Assembly (NCBI GenBank): GCA_964023205.1
Contig: OZ026847.1
Coordinates: 4,462,819-4,526,818, forward strand
Reading direction: 5' to 3'
Length of the DNA: 64,000 bases
Source: Lutraria lutraria
Lineage: Eukaryota > Mollusca > Bivalvia > Venerida > Mactridae
Shown here: positions 1-12,700 of the stretch, one piece after another
Layout: each line of letters opens with the position of its first letter
Position numbering within the stretch: position 1 is the first letter of the stretch
Notes under the pieces: generated by a model
The model's input: the letters and a program-made list of their open reading frames with translations, nothing else
Database searches by the model: none
Told to the model about the DNA's origin: nothing
Made by a program: the position numbers and the translations under genes

Positions 1-105
1 GAAAGACTTAAACAGAAGAAACAAACAATTCAGAAATTAAAAGATGAAATTTCCAAACATGATACAAGTGTACTGGATACGTCCCAGTCGGAGACATTAA
101 CTTGA
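1..105 (+). CDS. C-terminal end of a coiled-coil protein (partial, 5' end outside window)
   Basis: Frame 1 from the first base reads 34 codons and stops with TGA at 103-105. The peptide begins ERLKQKKQTIQKLKDEISKH, with charged and hydrophobic residues spaced as in the end of a coiled coil, then an acidic/Ser-Thr tail ending SQSETLT. The gene itself is not identifiable from so short a piece. Support for a real last exon: the open frame runs off the window edge, the composition is coiled-coil-like, and an AATAAA signal follows at 1463-1468. It would be convergent with the minus-strand kinase gene that ends at 3623. Confidence 0.6.
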   Translation, partial: ERLKQKKQTIQKLKDEISKHDTSVLDTSQSETLT

Positions 106-1490
106 TGGGACAAGTTAGAAGGAACAACCGTTATAAGAACAAATGGATGGTAGAGTCTTAATTACACTGTTTGCACGACAGTTAGTGAATGGTATTTGTA
201 TTTGTTTGGTGTAAATACAGTTATAGAAACAAGTGAATGAGTATTGGTCAACTAAACAATGATATTTTTTACTTGATTCATTGGAAGAAAGGAGCAGGCA
301 GTAATTTTGTACAAGTTCAGTGTAATATTAACTTGAAGACTGATCAATTTATGATATGAAGATTATTGTTTCTGTCGACTTGATTTGTTGCATGGATAGC
401 TTTAAACCGTGAAGAGCCAAGTAATGCACAGGATGTCTATTGAATTTGACTATAACAGCGTGTGTTTAAGGCATAGGTTGTTTTCATCAAAATTGTTTTT
501 TAGCTCAATGGAAAACACTTGATAGCACCACTTATAAATACTAGATTTGTTGACTCTTGAAACATATATATGACATGAATATAATGGTTTCTGTTTGTCA
601 GACATTTTACTTGCAAGTACTACAAGACATTTTATGATCATAATGTTGCACTTATGAATTAACATGGATTTTTAAAAAACCACACCAAAGGATAGTGTTT
701 ACAGGCCTTATAAAACATCCATATATTGATACCATCTTATGGATCTTGTAAGAATTGTCCTGATATTGTGATAGTCTCATTATTAAGTTGAAATGCAGAG
801 AAAAACTTTGAAGGGGCATGCCCTGGAACTGAAGGGTCTCGAATAGCAATCAAATTGGTATCATTTTAATGCCTAAATCAATTAATGAAAGCCCTGTAAA
901 ATATTTACAAAATATCCCGCTAGTTTACTCAAAATACACATTTCAAGATTTACCAAACATGCTGATTTTGGCCTCAGAATTATTCGTAATTTTTTCACAA
1001 CTCTGTCAAAACCGAAAACATTGCGGAAAAAATGTCAACAAACTGAAATGGTAAGTATTGCTCGTGTTATGTTCACTTGAAAGGCAGCCTGCTCAGTTAA
1101 ACTCTCAGACCTATCGGAAATATTATTGTCGTCAATAAAAGGCTTACAGCCTTTTATTCAAACCGACATATAAATACCGGCGCGCGCGTTATAGGGTCAT
1201 TTTTCAAAGCACATTCTTCTTTGACTTTTCGGTAATAATTGGTTTTACAAGTGACAAACACATTTTTGGTGTACGAAAAAAAAAGACAGCAGTTCCTGGG
1301 CATGCCCCTTTAAAACCTGTCTGAAAATAACGGGTTGTTATAATGAAGTGCTTTGAAGGGGTTTTTGAGGTGTGATTTGTTTGTAAATATTTACTAGAAT
1401 GTATTTCAAAACCATACTCTCAAATATACCTACAGACTTGTACTGTATTCATATTCCGTGAAAATAAAAGACGAAAACTTGACTGCTTCA
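106..1490 (+). other. Probable 3' UTR of the coiled-coil gene, with poly(A) signal
   Basis: This stretch follows the TGA at 103-105 and has no sustained reading frame. AATAAA stands at 1463-1468, followed by a T-rich stretch from about 1492 that could be the downstream element. A TTAA-type foldback element (808-1313) lies inside it, so the transcript would carry that repeat. The UTR assignment is inference; only the stop and the AATAAA are seen. Confidence 0.4.
808..1313 (+). mobile_element. MITE family A, copy 1 (TTAA-type, about 0.5 kb)
   Basis: The element begins AAGGGGCATGCCCTGGAACT and ends with the inverse, AGTTCCTGGGCATGCCCCTT, followed by TAA. Closely similar copies lie at 7397-7984 (inverted) and 15047-15567 (same orientation). 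Shared interior landmarks are ATGCCTAAATCAATTAATGA and the stretch reading ACTGAAATGGTAAGTATTG. The left boundary reads TTGA rather than the TTAA of the other copies. There is no transposase frame, so it is non-autonomous. Confidence 0.75.
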
Positions 1491-3622
1491 TTTTGTTTTT
1501 ATTATTTGATCTTGGTTATGTTGATACAAAATACTGAGTCTGAGATTACACAGGTGTGGTTGTTACAGTGATCTACAGAAGTCACGGCAACAGGCGATAT
1601 CCCCTTCTGCACTGGCTACTTTTTGTCAATCGAAACATAAATTTACACCAAGAATTGAATAATCTGTGAATAAAACCCGCTACAGTTTAAAATAAGCCTG
1701 CCAGTCTGAATCTTCTGGAGAACACTGTTGTCATATTCACAATTTGTGTACAGTGGTAAGCTGACAAATAAATAAATCTGTTTATAAAAATGGTTAAATA
1801 GGTCAGTTAATCCTGCCTGTGGCATTGCTTCTGTAATTTGCATTTGCCACCCCAACTTTGACTATAATACCCGGTTATATACAAGAAATATGAAATTGGT
1901 ACATTTCTGTCATTCAAATAATGAACTAATAAAATAGTATTTAAATTTAAAAATATAAGTTTCAATAAAATTTTAAGTATTTAATATTAAAAAAAATCTA
2001 ATCAAGAATATCTATAGAACAAACATACAGTAAAACAAATCACATTTTATTGCACTGCAGAATTATAAGGCCACTAAGTCATGTCACAATTCATTGAAGT
2101 GGATTATGAATTGTATAATCTAATTAAATACAATATGTATATAAAACAATTGGTAAGTACTTAAAATATACATGTAATGCCTCCATATGATTAGATATAT
2201 AATTGAACATGCAAAACAAATTGCTTATAACAAACAAAACAAATTCTTCATAAAAAAATGTTAGCAAACAAATACCGCACAAATTAAAACAGTAAATCAA
2301 ATTTATTGCATATCCTTTATATTATGCATTTGCATCTTCAGCTGTGATACATTCTGCAAGCAGGCTGAAGCATGTTCAAATTGTCATCTCTGTTCATGCA
2401 TCAGCACAAATGTAATCATGACAATTGTTTTCATTTTAATCAACAGTTAATACATGCACAATTGTCTACAGAATAAAAACAAACAATCTAATAACAGAAT
2501 TTGACACAGGATAACAGTAATATTACAATCTAACAACCTGGGACCCTGGCGGTTGGTGTGATTTTAAACTCAGCAATAAAAAGGTGTACCAGAATATCAT
2601 AAGTCTAATGCATTGAAATGATTGTCAATAGCATAATATAGCACACTAAATACACAAAATGCTTTACATAAAGTCATAGAATGGTAACATATACAAATCT
2701 ATATACATAATGTCCCCTGTACTAATATTGCTACTTAACATTTGCAGAATATACCACTGCTGGACATAAGAAGTTGAAGGACTTTAATTGCTACATTTGG
2801 TTTTACACCCGTTTTCAACAGTCAGATTCATAGCTCCTGGGAAGAACCAGTACTAGACTCCCATCCTCCGTAAGCAACTGCCTACTTTTCTCACATAAAG
2901 AGACATGGTGGTCTGCTGGGCTTGAACCCACAACCCTCTTTCAGTGAGAGGTTACACTTAACCACGGAGGTGGGTCTTAACAACAATTGAGCAAATAAAC
3001 GAGTCATTCAGTGACCTGGTCACTGCAGAATTATATGACTGCACCTTATACAAAAGTATTCATGTTATTTTAATCCTACAGTAATTATGTTGATTTAATG
3101 AAGTCAAGACACTAGGAGAGTAGTAGAACAAATATTCGCAAGCCTTAGTACAGTTTGCTAGAAAAAATATTGTAGATCAGATTTTTAAATGCACACTTTC
3201 CTTTTGTAATACAATAGACGTCATCTTAATTGAATACAATGGGTAACCAAAGTAATCCAATTTCTTTTCATGAATATATTCTTTGTCATAGAACAGCACC
3301 ATAACATCATTTACACAATGATTCTAGAAAAAATAGCCCAATCATATTCTCTAGAAAAAAAACAGATTCATTTAATGGCACTTTAAATCCAAATAGCTGT
3401 CAGAAAATATAGCACACTGTATCTGTATTGCCATGGCAAGAACTCTTTCTACAATGACACTGACTTGTGTTGTCAAGATTCCATAAAACATCTTTACTCA
3501 AAAGTATTATTCAAACTTTCAGTCAATTCCTTCTTTCTCAGGAACTTTACAATTTCCTTCTTCTGGAAAACTTTTTTAATTTCCGATCGATTGCTTCATA
3601 CACATGAAATTAACAGCATCTC
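1314..3622. other. Convergent intergenic region, including kinase-gene 3' flank
   Basis: No gene is seen. The left part (1320-1490) is the presumed end of the coiled-coil transcript. From about 1860 the DNA is very AT-rich. On the minus strand several AATAAA signals (plus-strand TTTATT, for example near 2302) could end the kinase transcript. A tRNA-like SINE lies at about 2795-2975. Nothing else is recognised. Confidence 0.4.
2795..2975 (-). repeat. tRNA-like SINE, family 2 (minus orientation)
   Basis: The segment contains a tRNA-like B-box region (GGGCTTGAACCCACAACC on the plus strand) and a body that recurs in the opposite orientation at 21262-21412: both share the words for GACATGGT, GAGAAAGTAGGCAGTTGC, GGAGGATGGGAGTCTAGTAC and a tail near GACAGTTGAAAA. 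A fragment also occurs near 38390-38412 (CAACCACGGAGGTGGGT). The two-copy match shows that it is dispersed; calling it a tRNA-derived SINE is inference from the B-box-like segment. Confidence 0.55.
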
Positions 3623-3763
3623 TCATTTGACAGATTTTTTCTCGTCTTCATTAAAACTAACTCTCAGAGATCGAGAGCGAGATTTCGGCCTGGCACTTTT
3701 GAAGTTTAATTGTTTTTGGAACAGTTTAGCTTGATGCAATAGTTCCTTCAACTGAACAGTTGC
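3623..3763 (-). CDS. Kinase gene exon 14: C-terminal tail and stop
   Basis: The acceptor TTACAG precedes GCAACTGTTCAG. It encodes 46 residues that begin with a short amphipathic helix (TVQLKELLHQAKLFQKQL), then the basic stretch SARPKSRSRSLRVSF and an acidic/basic end EDEKKSVK before TGA (minus strand, 3625-3623). The RSRS/RSLRVSF segment offers basophilic phosphorylation sites (RxxS). Confidence 0.8.
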   Translation of the reverse strand, partial: ATVQLKELLHQAKLFQKQLNFKSARPKSRSRSLRVSFNEDEKKSVK

Positions 3764-6700
3764 CTGTAAGGATAAAATGATGTACACATAATTTAATGTA
3801 TTGAAAAACTGGTTAATGTATTTGCACTGATTTTTGTGTATAAAAACAACAACTTTATTTTCCAAGTGGAAGAACCATCACTGAGTCAGACATAAATGAT
3901 GAGCACTTCTCATAAACAGATTTATGGTTTATGAGGCAATATTGACGTAAGGGGAAAGTGCCCAGCCCTGCCCCCCCCCCCCCCACTTTTGAAAGTAAAA
4001 TTTATAGAACAAGATATACATTTGTACTATGATGTAAACATATGTTCAAGACGGAACTAAGAAATATTATGCTTTAGAGTTAAAAAGTAGAGTTTATAGG
4101 GTCGCTCACTCAAACAAATTCAAATAGGTAGGCTAAAACATTTTTTTCTAACTTTGTGTGAATATGAGGTATAATTCCTCCAAAAATATATTCATACATT
4201 GGATTTTTTCATAATAAACATAAGGGGCAGCACTAATTATTATTATTTTTCAGGTAAACATAATTATAAACACAGTTATATCTTTTTAGTCATAAATACC
4301 TGTTTAAAACTAGGTCTATGACTTGGTGAAGCCTCCCAACATTTAGCAGCAAGTTGCATGTAGGGTGCAAAGACCTGTACGTGTGTGGAGAACTCTGGAC
4401 GGCCTCCAGACAAAACATGTTCCATTACCTGAGTTAATTAGATAACAGGTAATACAAGTAATACATAAGAAATAGCATTTGTATGCAAATGATTTATCAT
4501 ATAGTTTTTAGTATGATATCATATTTGACATGAGTTGTCTTCTCTTAGATTTTTTAATGATAAGATAAATGTGGTCAAGGGCTGCAATAACATACCCCTG
4601 CCAAAACTTTAACACTTCAATAACATATTCATTTGAAGGGCCATAATAATTATTAGTATCAGTTGAAAAAAAAATTTACTATCTATTCACACATTATTTA
4701 CATGTACTTCAGATCAAATTCCATCCATATTTGTATCTGGAATAAATCTACATGATTACGAACTGACAAACAGACTGACAGATGGATGGACCGTGGGATA
4801 GGTTGACGGCCGTATACTGACAAGGTGAATCTCTTATACATGTATTTACATTCTATCTTTGAGGGATTGACAGATCATTCAATACAATAAGTTAGTCCGA
4901 ACTTCAAACAGGATCAAATAAGGATATATTAACCTCCTGAGCTGTCGGCATATCCTCATACGGATCATCTCCCGTGATTAACTCCCACATGATGATACCG
5001 TACGAGTACACGTCACACGCTGTAGTGATGTAACTTTCTTCTTCCTGGGAGTTAGGATGTTCTAATACTTCAGGTGCCGTCCAGGAAATGGATGGAGGAC
5101 AAGCACTGTAACGACCTTGACCTTTGATAAAAAATAAAAACAATCAAAACAAGATCAATTAAGAAGATAGGAAATTGAATTGAATTTATACAGTCAAACC
5201 TGTTACTTCGGATTTTGCTGTCAGTTTCTATATATATAGGGTTTGACGAATGCTCGTGTAATAGAAGGAGGAAAATAATGTACTCTATGTGGGGCTTGAA
5301 CCTATGACCTCCTGCTTGCTTGCAAGTCAGATACTCAACCAATTGGGCTATTAATATCATAGCCAATTTATAAATACAAAGTACTATATACAGTACGGCT
5401 ACAATCGCAAACAAAACTATTTTTTAGCCAGGCCTAAATAGTTATTTAATGATAATATTCAAGGTTAACATTTGCACTAACGCAGTATGATAAGATCAAG
5501 GTCATTATGAATACCAAGATACCAAAGTAGTAACCTTTTTATAACCCTTTTAAAAGACATGTAATCTTCACTATCACAAGTCAAGTGACCATGACACCTT
5601 AAGGTATGATGTAAGAATGCTTGACATATATTGATACATGATCATGTCATGCTTACCATCTAATCATTATAAAACATTAGATACATGTATGTACTTATGT
5701 AACACAAAATAGATCAAAGCACTGTAAGTACTTACAACAACATTCTTCTAATTCACACCCAGCTCTTAAAGGTTGTATGATCTTCAGGATACCAAAGTCA
5801 CCCACCTATAAAAATGAGGAAACTTCTATCAAACTCAAGATTTATATATCATGCACCTAACACATATACTACAATAACTATAAAAGGTTAAGGATTTTGA
5901 TTATTATAGTGTCACCCCTGTTAAAAGGGACAGCCAAGTTGAAATAAGAGACAACACAGTACCTCCAAAATCTCTTCTCTTTTTGTCGGGCGACTGCTTG
6001 AAATAGGCCTACAGTAACCATTATTTAACTAGCTGGTGGCTCACCAACTGAACACATCAGTTCTAACTCAGTCTCTACTGGGGTTCTAACCTTTGACCTT
6101 GACCTCCCATTCTAAAGGCAGACACCCTAACCACTCTGCCACAGATGCGGCTATAATAAAAAAAAAAAATTTATCTCAATTATACATTAAGATTTCTATA
6201 CTATTTCTCACCTTGACAACATCATTGTTAGTAATAAACATATTGGCACAACGTAGATCTCTATGAAGTATTGGAGGGTGGGTGGAATGAAGAAATGCCA
6301 TGCCATCTGCTACTTGTGATAACTGGAAAAAATAACCATGTTAGACTTCAATACAATAACTTTACATTTCATTTTCAATAATATTTACATTGTATGAAAT
6401 ATGAGAATCTATGGTCACTAAAAAAGTCACTCCCTACAGATATACATTAGTTTAGAAACAGTTTTGCTAGGTAATGTAATTAATAAGCAATTCTTTTATT
6501 CACTTACAGAGCGCAAGTTTAAATAGACTTAAAACTTCACTCTATGGTTGAAAACCAGACCTTTACATTGTAATTGCATTGTTTGATGAGAAACAACATA
6601 AAGCCAATTCTGTATAAGCAGTCACCTCCCAATAAAGGCCACCTTGTGAATAAATGTCACCCCCTTAAAAACAGTCATTCATTATCAAAAAGAGTGACCT

Positions 6701-9700
6701 CTGAATAAAGGCCACCTGTAAATAAAAGGCACATTTTACCTTTTCCAATGGTGGCCTTTGTTCAAAGATTAGACTGTAAAATTGTAAATGGGCTTTTGAT
6801 ACAAACAAATACTTCACAAAGATATACTTATTAACTTACAATAGTAATCCTATTGGGCCAGGTGAGCTGAGTTCCAGCATTTTTAACAAAATCTTTCATC
6901 ACCTGCCCTTTGATGTATTCAGTTATAATATAAGGATGTTTGGACTCAGAACAATATCCAAGAATAGAAACGATATTTCTATGTCTCTGATTACTGAAAT
7001 GATAAATATAAACATGTATTATATGTTTACGTACAGTACTGTGAAATACGATATTTCAGTGCAGCAAAAAATTCATGAGTTTGAGGTATAAAAATACAAA
7101 AATTTCAAAAAATGTTTACAAATCTCTGATTTCTGAAATGATAAAACATAAGCATGTTCATGTATACTTTTGTATACTGTACTGTAGAATCCAATATTTT
7201 GGTAAGGCTGAAATTTTATGACATAGATTTACAGGGAAAGAACTGACATAGTTTCAAAAACTGTTCCTCTAAGGTTTCTATATGTGATCATACTTTCAGT
7301 TTACAGTAAAATCTTTATGTTAGAATTAAAATCTGTCAAACTAAGAATTTTTCCAAATGCATTTTTTCAGAACTTACAATAAAATATAAATTTTCATTAA
7401 AGGGGTATGCCCAGGAACTACTGTGTCTTAGGTTTCATGCACCAAAAATGCGTTTATCATGTGTAAAACCAATTATTACCAAAAAGTCAAAGAAGAATGT
7501 GCATTCCAAAATGACTTTATATAACGCGCGCGTCGGTATTTGTATGTCGATTTAAATAAATGGCTGTAAGCCTTTTATTGACGACAACGATATTTCTGAT
7601 TCGTCTGAGAATTACTTAGAATGCGTGCTGCCTTTCAAAGCTGCAAAACAAGGATATTTACCTATAATTGATCAAGAGATAAACTTTTATGTCACATAAA
7701 TGACGTAACATGTGCAATACTTACCATTTCACAGTTTGCTGTCGTTTTTTTTCACGATGTTTTCGGTTTTGACAGATCCCGAAAGGGTCGAGTTATGAAA
7801 ATGACGAATCTTTTCTGAGGCCGAAATCGGCAGGTTTGATAAGTCTTGAAATGTGTATATTGATTAAACTAGCGGGATATTTCATAGCTATTTTACACGG
7901 CTTTCATTAATTGATTTAGGCATTGAAACAATAACAATTTGATTGCTATTCGAGTCACTTCAGTTCCAGGGCATGCCCCTTTAACAGACATATGTACACA
8001 AGACAAGAAGTTGGCCTTCATTCGGAAGATTCATAATTGAATAAATAAATTTTAATGATAAAAAGTGGCCTCTTTCCTGACAGTGGCCATTATTTACAGG
8101 CTGTGTACATTAACTAAGGTTTAACAAAATACTATCCAACATTTTTCCAATGTCTTCCATTTCTTCTCTGACAGACGGCAATATTTACCTTAGAAATGAC
8201 ACATGATTCTGTAAGTCTTCTATACTTTCTTGATTTGTTTGATATTCATGAACACTGAGTGTGACACGTTTAACTGCTACAGTGATCCCTGTCCATTCTC
8301 CAAGGTACGTATCACCAAATATACCACCTCCAAGCCTGCAAACAATTTATACATGCATGTACAGTACAACCTCTCCAGATAAGCCCTCTCTTTAGTAACA
8401 ACCTCCCTTCAACAACAGTATGACTTTTTCCCACCGCAAGATTGAACTATTAATCTAACCTTTCTAGAACAACAACCTCTCAACAACCACATAATTTTGT
8501 TACTCCCAAAGGGTGTTGCTTTTGAAGAGGATGCACTGTACTTAGTTATTTAACAATATTTCATCTTTAATTTAAGAGATGAACAATACATTTCCACATT
8601 TTATCAGTTATAAAGTATGAACAGGAGTTCAGGGTAAGAAATATACAAGTTTGTGGCCAGACACTGTTTTACCTAAAAAAGAACAGGCTTCATTCTCTAG
8701 CTGGCTCCTAGATTTTCCTCATCTGAATAAAATTTGGTGATTTTCATAATGTGTTAGTATTACATCTGTCAGAAAATGATTTTTTTCCAACATTTATGAA
8801 TGCGAGACGCAAAGAGTAACAGATTCTCCCAAAAATTTGACATGCAATAATATTTATTTATACAGAAGTGTCCAGCCTTTCATATGATACACATTGTAAA
8901 TGAATATACTAGTATCTTTGAGCATTTAGGACTGACCTTTGACCCAATTTAATTAACTCTTCGGGAATCCCACAATGCTCTAGTACTGGAAAACATAGAG
9001 ACTTCCTCCTCACACTAGGAGCGCCATCTCTATAGTCTGACTTGGAGGTTTGTTGGGGTCGAGGACCATACTGAGCTGTCGATATGATTGGACCAGATAG
9101 AGACCTTGATTGTTCAACATCCTCGTCTAAATTAAGCTGCCAGTCGGGCGTATGTCTTACACCTTGATTAGCAAAAACGAAACAAGAAAAATCAATTGAT
9201 GTCAAGACATTTTTTTTTCATTTAAACATCCAATATTATTTTCAATGTGTATTGGTATAAATCAATTTGATAGCATGTTTGCAGGCAATCATTCAACATG
9301 TTAGAATGGTTGTCTACAAGGAATAATAATCATAACAATGCTTTTATGTAATAGTAGGAGGAAAAGAATGTACCCGATGCGGGCTCGAACCCGCGACTTC
9401 CTGCTTGCAAGTCAGATGCTCTACCAACTGAGCTAATTGGGCTGGTGAATATCCCACTACATTCCTCCTTCCTTTTATTCCAAGTAAATAATTGCAACAA
9501 CCACAGGCTCTTCAAACTAACCCAGCTGTTTGCTTCACCCTAGCTCTAGGATTCCAAGGCTAGTCACACACTCACGGCACCAAAGGTAATAGGAGGAAAA
9601 TAATGTACCCGATGCAGGACTTGAGCTCGCGATCTCCTCCTTGCAAGTTAGATGCTCTACCAACTGAGCTAATCGGGCTGGTGAATATCCCAGCCAACTT

Positions 9701-12700
9701 ATAATACAATATACCACACCGCTATATTCCTCCTTTCTTTTTATTCAAAGTAAATAATCGCTTATACAACAGCATGATATTTTTCACAATGCACAATTTA
9801 ATTATTAATTTAACCTCTCTAGAGCAATAACCTCTCATCAACCATATATTTTTTCTGGTCCAAAAGGGTGTTGCTTTGGACAGGTTGCACTGTATGCGGT
9901 AGATGTTATATGTTAAGTGTTCAGCCTACCGGGTAATTTGGAGTATATTTCAAGATGAGATCTTTTATTGTAACACATGAGTCCTACAGCACCAGCCATC
10001 AGAAACACACCAAGGTTTACTCCAACAATGATCAATACCTTAGTCCTGTCAACTTCTTTACTTTTCTCGTGCTCCAAAACCAATGAGGAATCTTATAAAA
10101 AGGGAGTTAATTAGTATATTTACTATCATTTCATTGTCATTATATCAATAACTAAAATGGTATTTGCCTTTAGACCTAAAATAACTATTAGCTGCTAACA
10201 GATGAAACCTTATGACTTATGGTCAATCTTTAGCACATTTTTATTGATGTTAATCTCTGAATAAACGTCAGCTGTACATAAATCCTATATTTAGCTATAC
10301 ATAATGACCGCGTCCTTCTCATTAGGTACACTTGGAAAGTTGGGAGATAATCTTGGAACTGATATTTTGTGTATAGTATACTGTCCAACTTGTGGACAAA
10401 AGCCACACATGGGAAAGACTAAATGCAGCCTTCATTGACCACGTGACCTTTGTTTAGATGTCATTTTGTCCTACATAATCAATGTTTTAAAAGAATGGCC
10501 TATATTCACAGGATGGCCTTTATTTGGTGGTGGCCACAAGCAATTAAAAACATGTTACACCAATATGGTAGTTATATCAAAGGTAACATAATAAAGTGTA
10601 CTTTTTTCTTGTATGTGTATATCGAGGGCTCAGCGCAACACTATCGTAACTTGTTCTTATTTCAATATGAGTTACAACACTCTTGCGTTGAACCCTCGAT
10701 ATCTGAATAACTATACAACTTAGAAGACAAAAAGTGAAAAAAACAGAAACTTGATATAATTGATGAGACACAATAACACAGTAATCTGATCTTCCTGGGC
10801 CCATTTCATGTACATACTGTGGTTTACAAATATTCTTGCAGCATTTAATTTTACAGATTTCGTTGGGTGAGCTTATCCGTGAAATCAAGTGCCTACAAAT
10901 CAAAGATGTTCATAAAACTAGCAATGTATCCACAAAAGCATCTGTCTGAAGTTTTGCTATCAATGAATTCACATTCCTATGAATATACCAATTTAATTCA
11001 GGCAAAAGCACAAAATTTGGTATCAACAAAATTAAATGCAAAGTCTACGTTATATATACAGACAATTATGTTAATTCTTACTAGTTTCACAAAATATACA
11101 AATGTACAAAGTCTTATTTTTCAGTCATGTAACCAATGACATTATATATTAGTTTGAAAATCAGTTTTAAATTTGAATGAAGATTTGCGAACAATTGTAA
11201 AACTGAGCTACAAGAAAAACTATAACAACACGTTATAGGGAGACAATTACAAGAAGCACTGGTTTTAGTTTTTTGTACAAAGTTACTTTTTTCATAAAGG
11301 ATATTGACTGTATATTTTATTCAATCCTCCATTAAAATTTAACAAAAATGATGATTTTCCCCCTGTGGATAGAACTTTCTTTTTCAGTTTGTAAACAGTC
11401 CAGGAAAACTGGTTAAGTGAACCTGACACCTTAATTAACGGAAATATCGTTGAAAAACAGCGCTAAACAACAGAAACAAACACAATGTGCTGAACACAAT
11501 CCTAATAAACAATGTTGCAAAGACTGGGAAAAAAGTCACAACAAAGTCATAATAAGCAATCATACCAGAGCTGTTTGTGTTATTAAGGTCATCTTCATCA
11601 ACTGAGTCGCTCAAATCTGCCTCATTAGAATTCTTCTCTATGATATTATAACCATCTAAACAACAACTCAGGTGCCGTAACTCTGCATACTGTAAATACA
11701 ACATTTACTATTAATAGAGTATAGGGCTAGGGCGAGTATCTGAGTACTCGGGTAATCACAAATCAAATAATAAGAATAATCATCATCGCTGAGGTTCGTG
11801 GATTGCGATCTTGTTTGTTAATTTACAAAAAATTATATTCTTTGTTCCTAAAAATCTCTTCTCTGAATATACATGAATCATCGCCATCTACTTTGCTTGC
11901 TAGGAATCCAACGGGATCTTTAAAGAATGCTGGTCACAAGCTTAAACCAGAAAATAATACTGGTACATTGTAAATTTATTATTTAAAAGGGTGCACGTAT
12001 AAATTTAAGCCATAGAACTAGTTTATATTGATTTATAGCATTATTCCTAAAAGAGAATTCAGTTTAGTTGTCTCCAGTACTGCAATGTTAAGATTTATGC
12101 TGGTTACTTGTTAACAAAAGATTTGTGATTTCATTTTGAAATCGTAAGTGCTGAATCGTGGAGCGGACCGAATTGCCTCTTACTCTACCATCCACAGCCC
12201 TATCAAAGAATAACGTTCTATTAATAAGAAAACTGATGTAAACTGTGGTTAAACAGATTTTGTATGTTCAACAAACTTTTATCACGAGTTAAATTCTAAC
12301 TTGAGATTATTGTAAAGGTATTGAGATCTGTATGAAAATCTAGTTTAGACATTAAATAGGAGGGGTTAACCCATTGTGTGTGTAACATTCATTCAAAGAT
12401 GGCTACAAATATATCCCTGTATACGTAAGCTATCAGGGAAACTAGCATACACATTTTATTCTTTTACTAATGTACATGATATTGTATCAGTATACATAAA
12501 GTTTGTTACATCCAATAACTAGAACAAGATAGGATATCAAATTTGTTGAAGGGTCACTGACTTAGCTGTTAAGCTAAAAAATATCATATATCAGTTTATC
12601 ATTTCAAAAATTTGCAAGTTTTCTTATCCAAAGGTAATGGCAATACAGTGGACTCTCACTGGCTTGAACTCGCAGCAACTGTCAAAATCAGTTCCAATTT

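Noticed and set aside
869..1054. Conserved short frame beginning MPKSINESPVKYLQ, found again at 15108-15305
   Set aside because: It lies inside MITE family A, and its similarity comes from the element as a whole; frameshifts and substitutions do not spare codons.
9371..9445. Candidate functional tRNA (TGC anticodon, alanine)
   Set aside because: The T loop lacks one base, the anticodon and acceptor stems have mismatches, and the flank is shared with degenerate copies, so it is a SINE.
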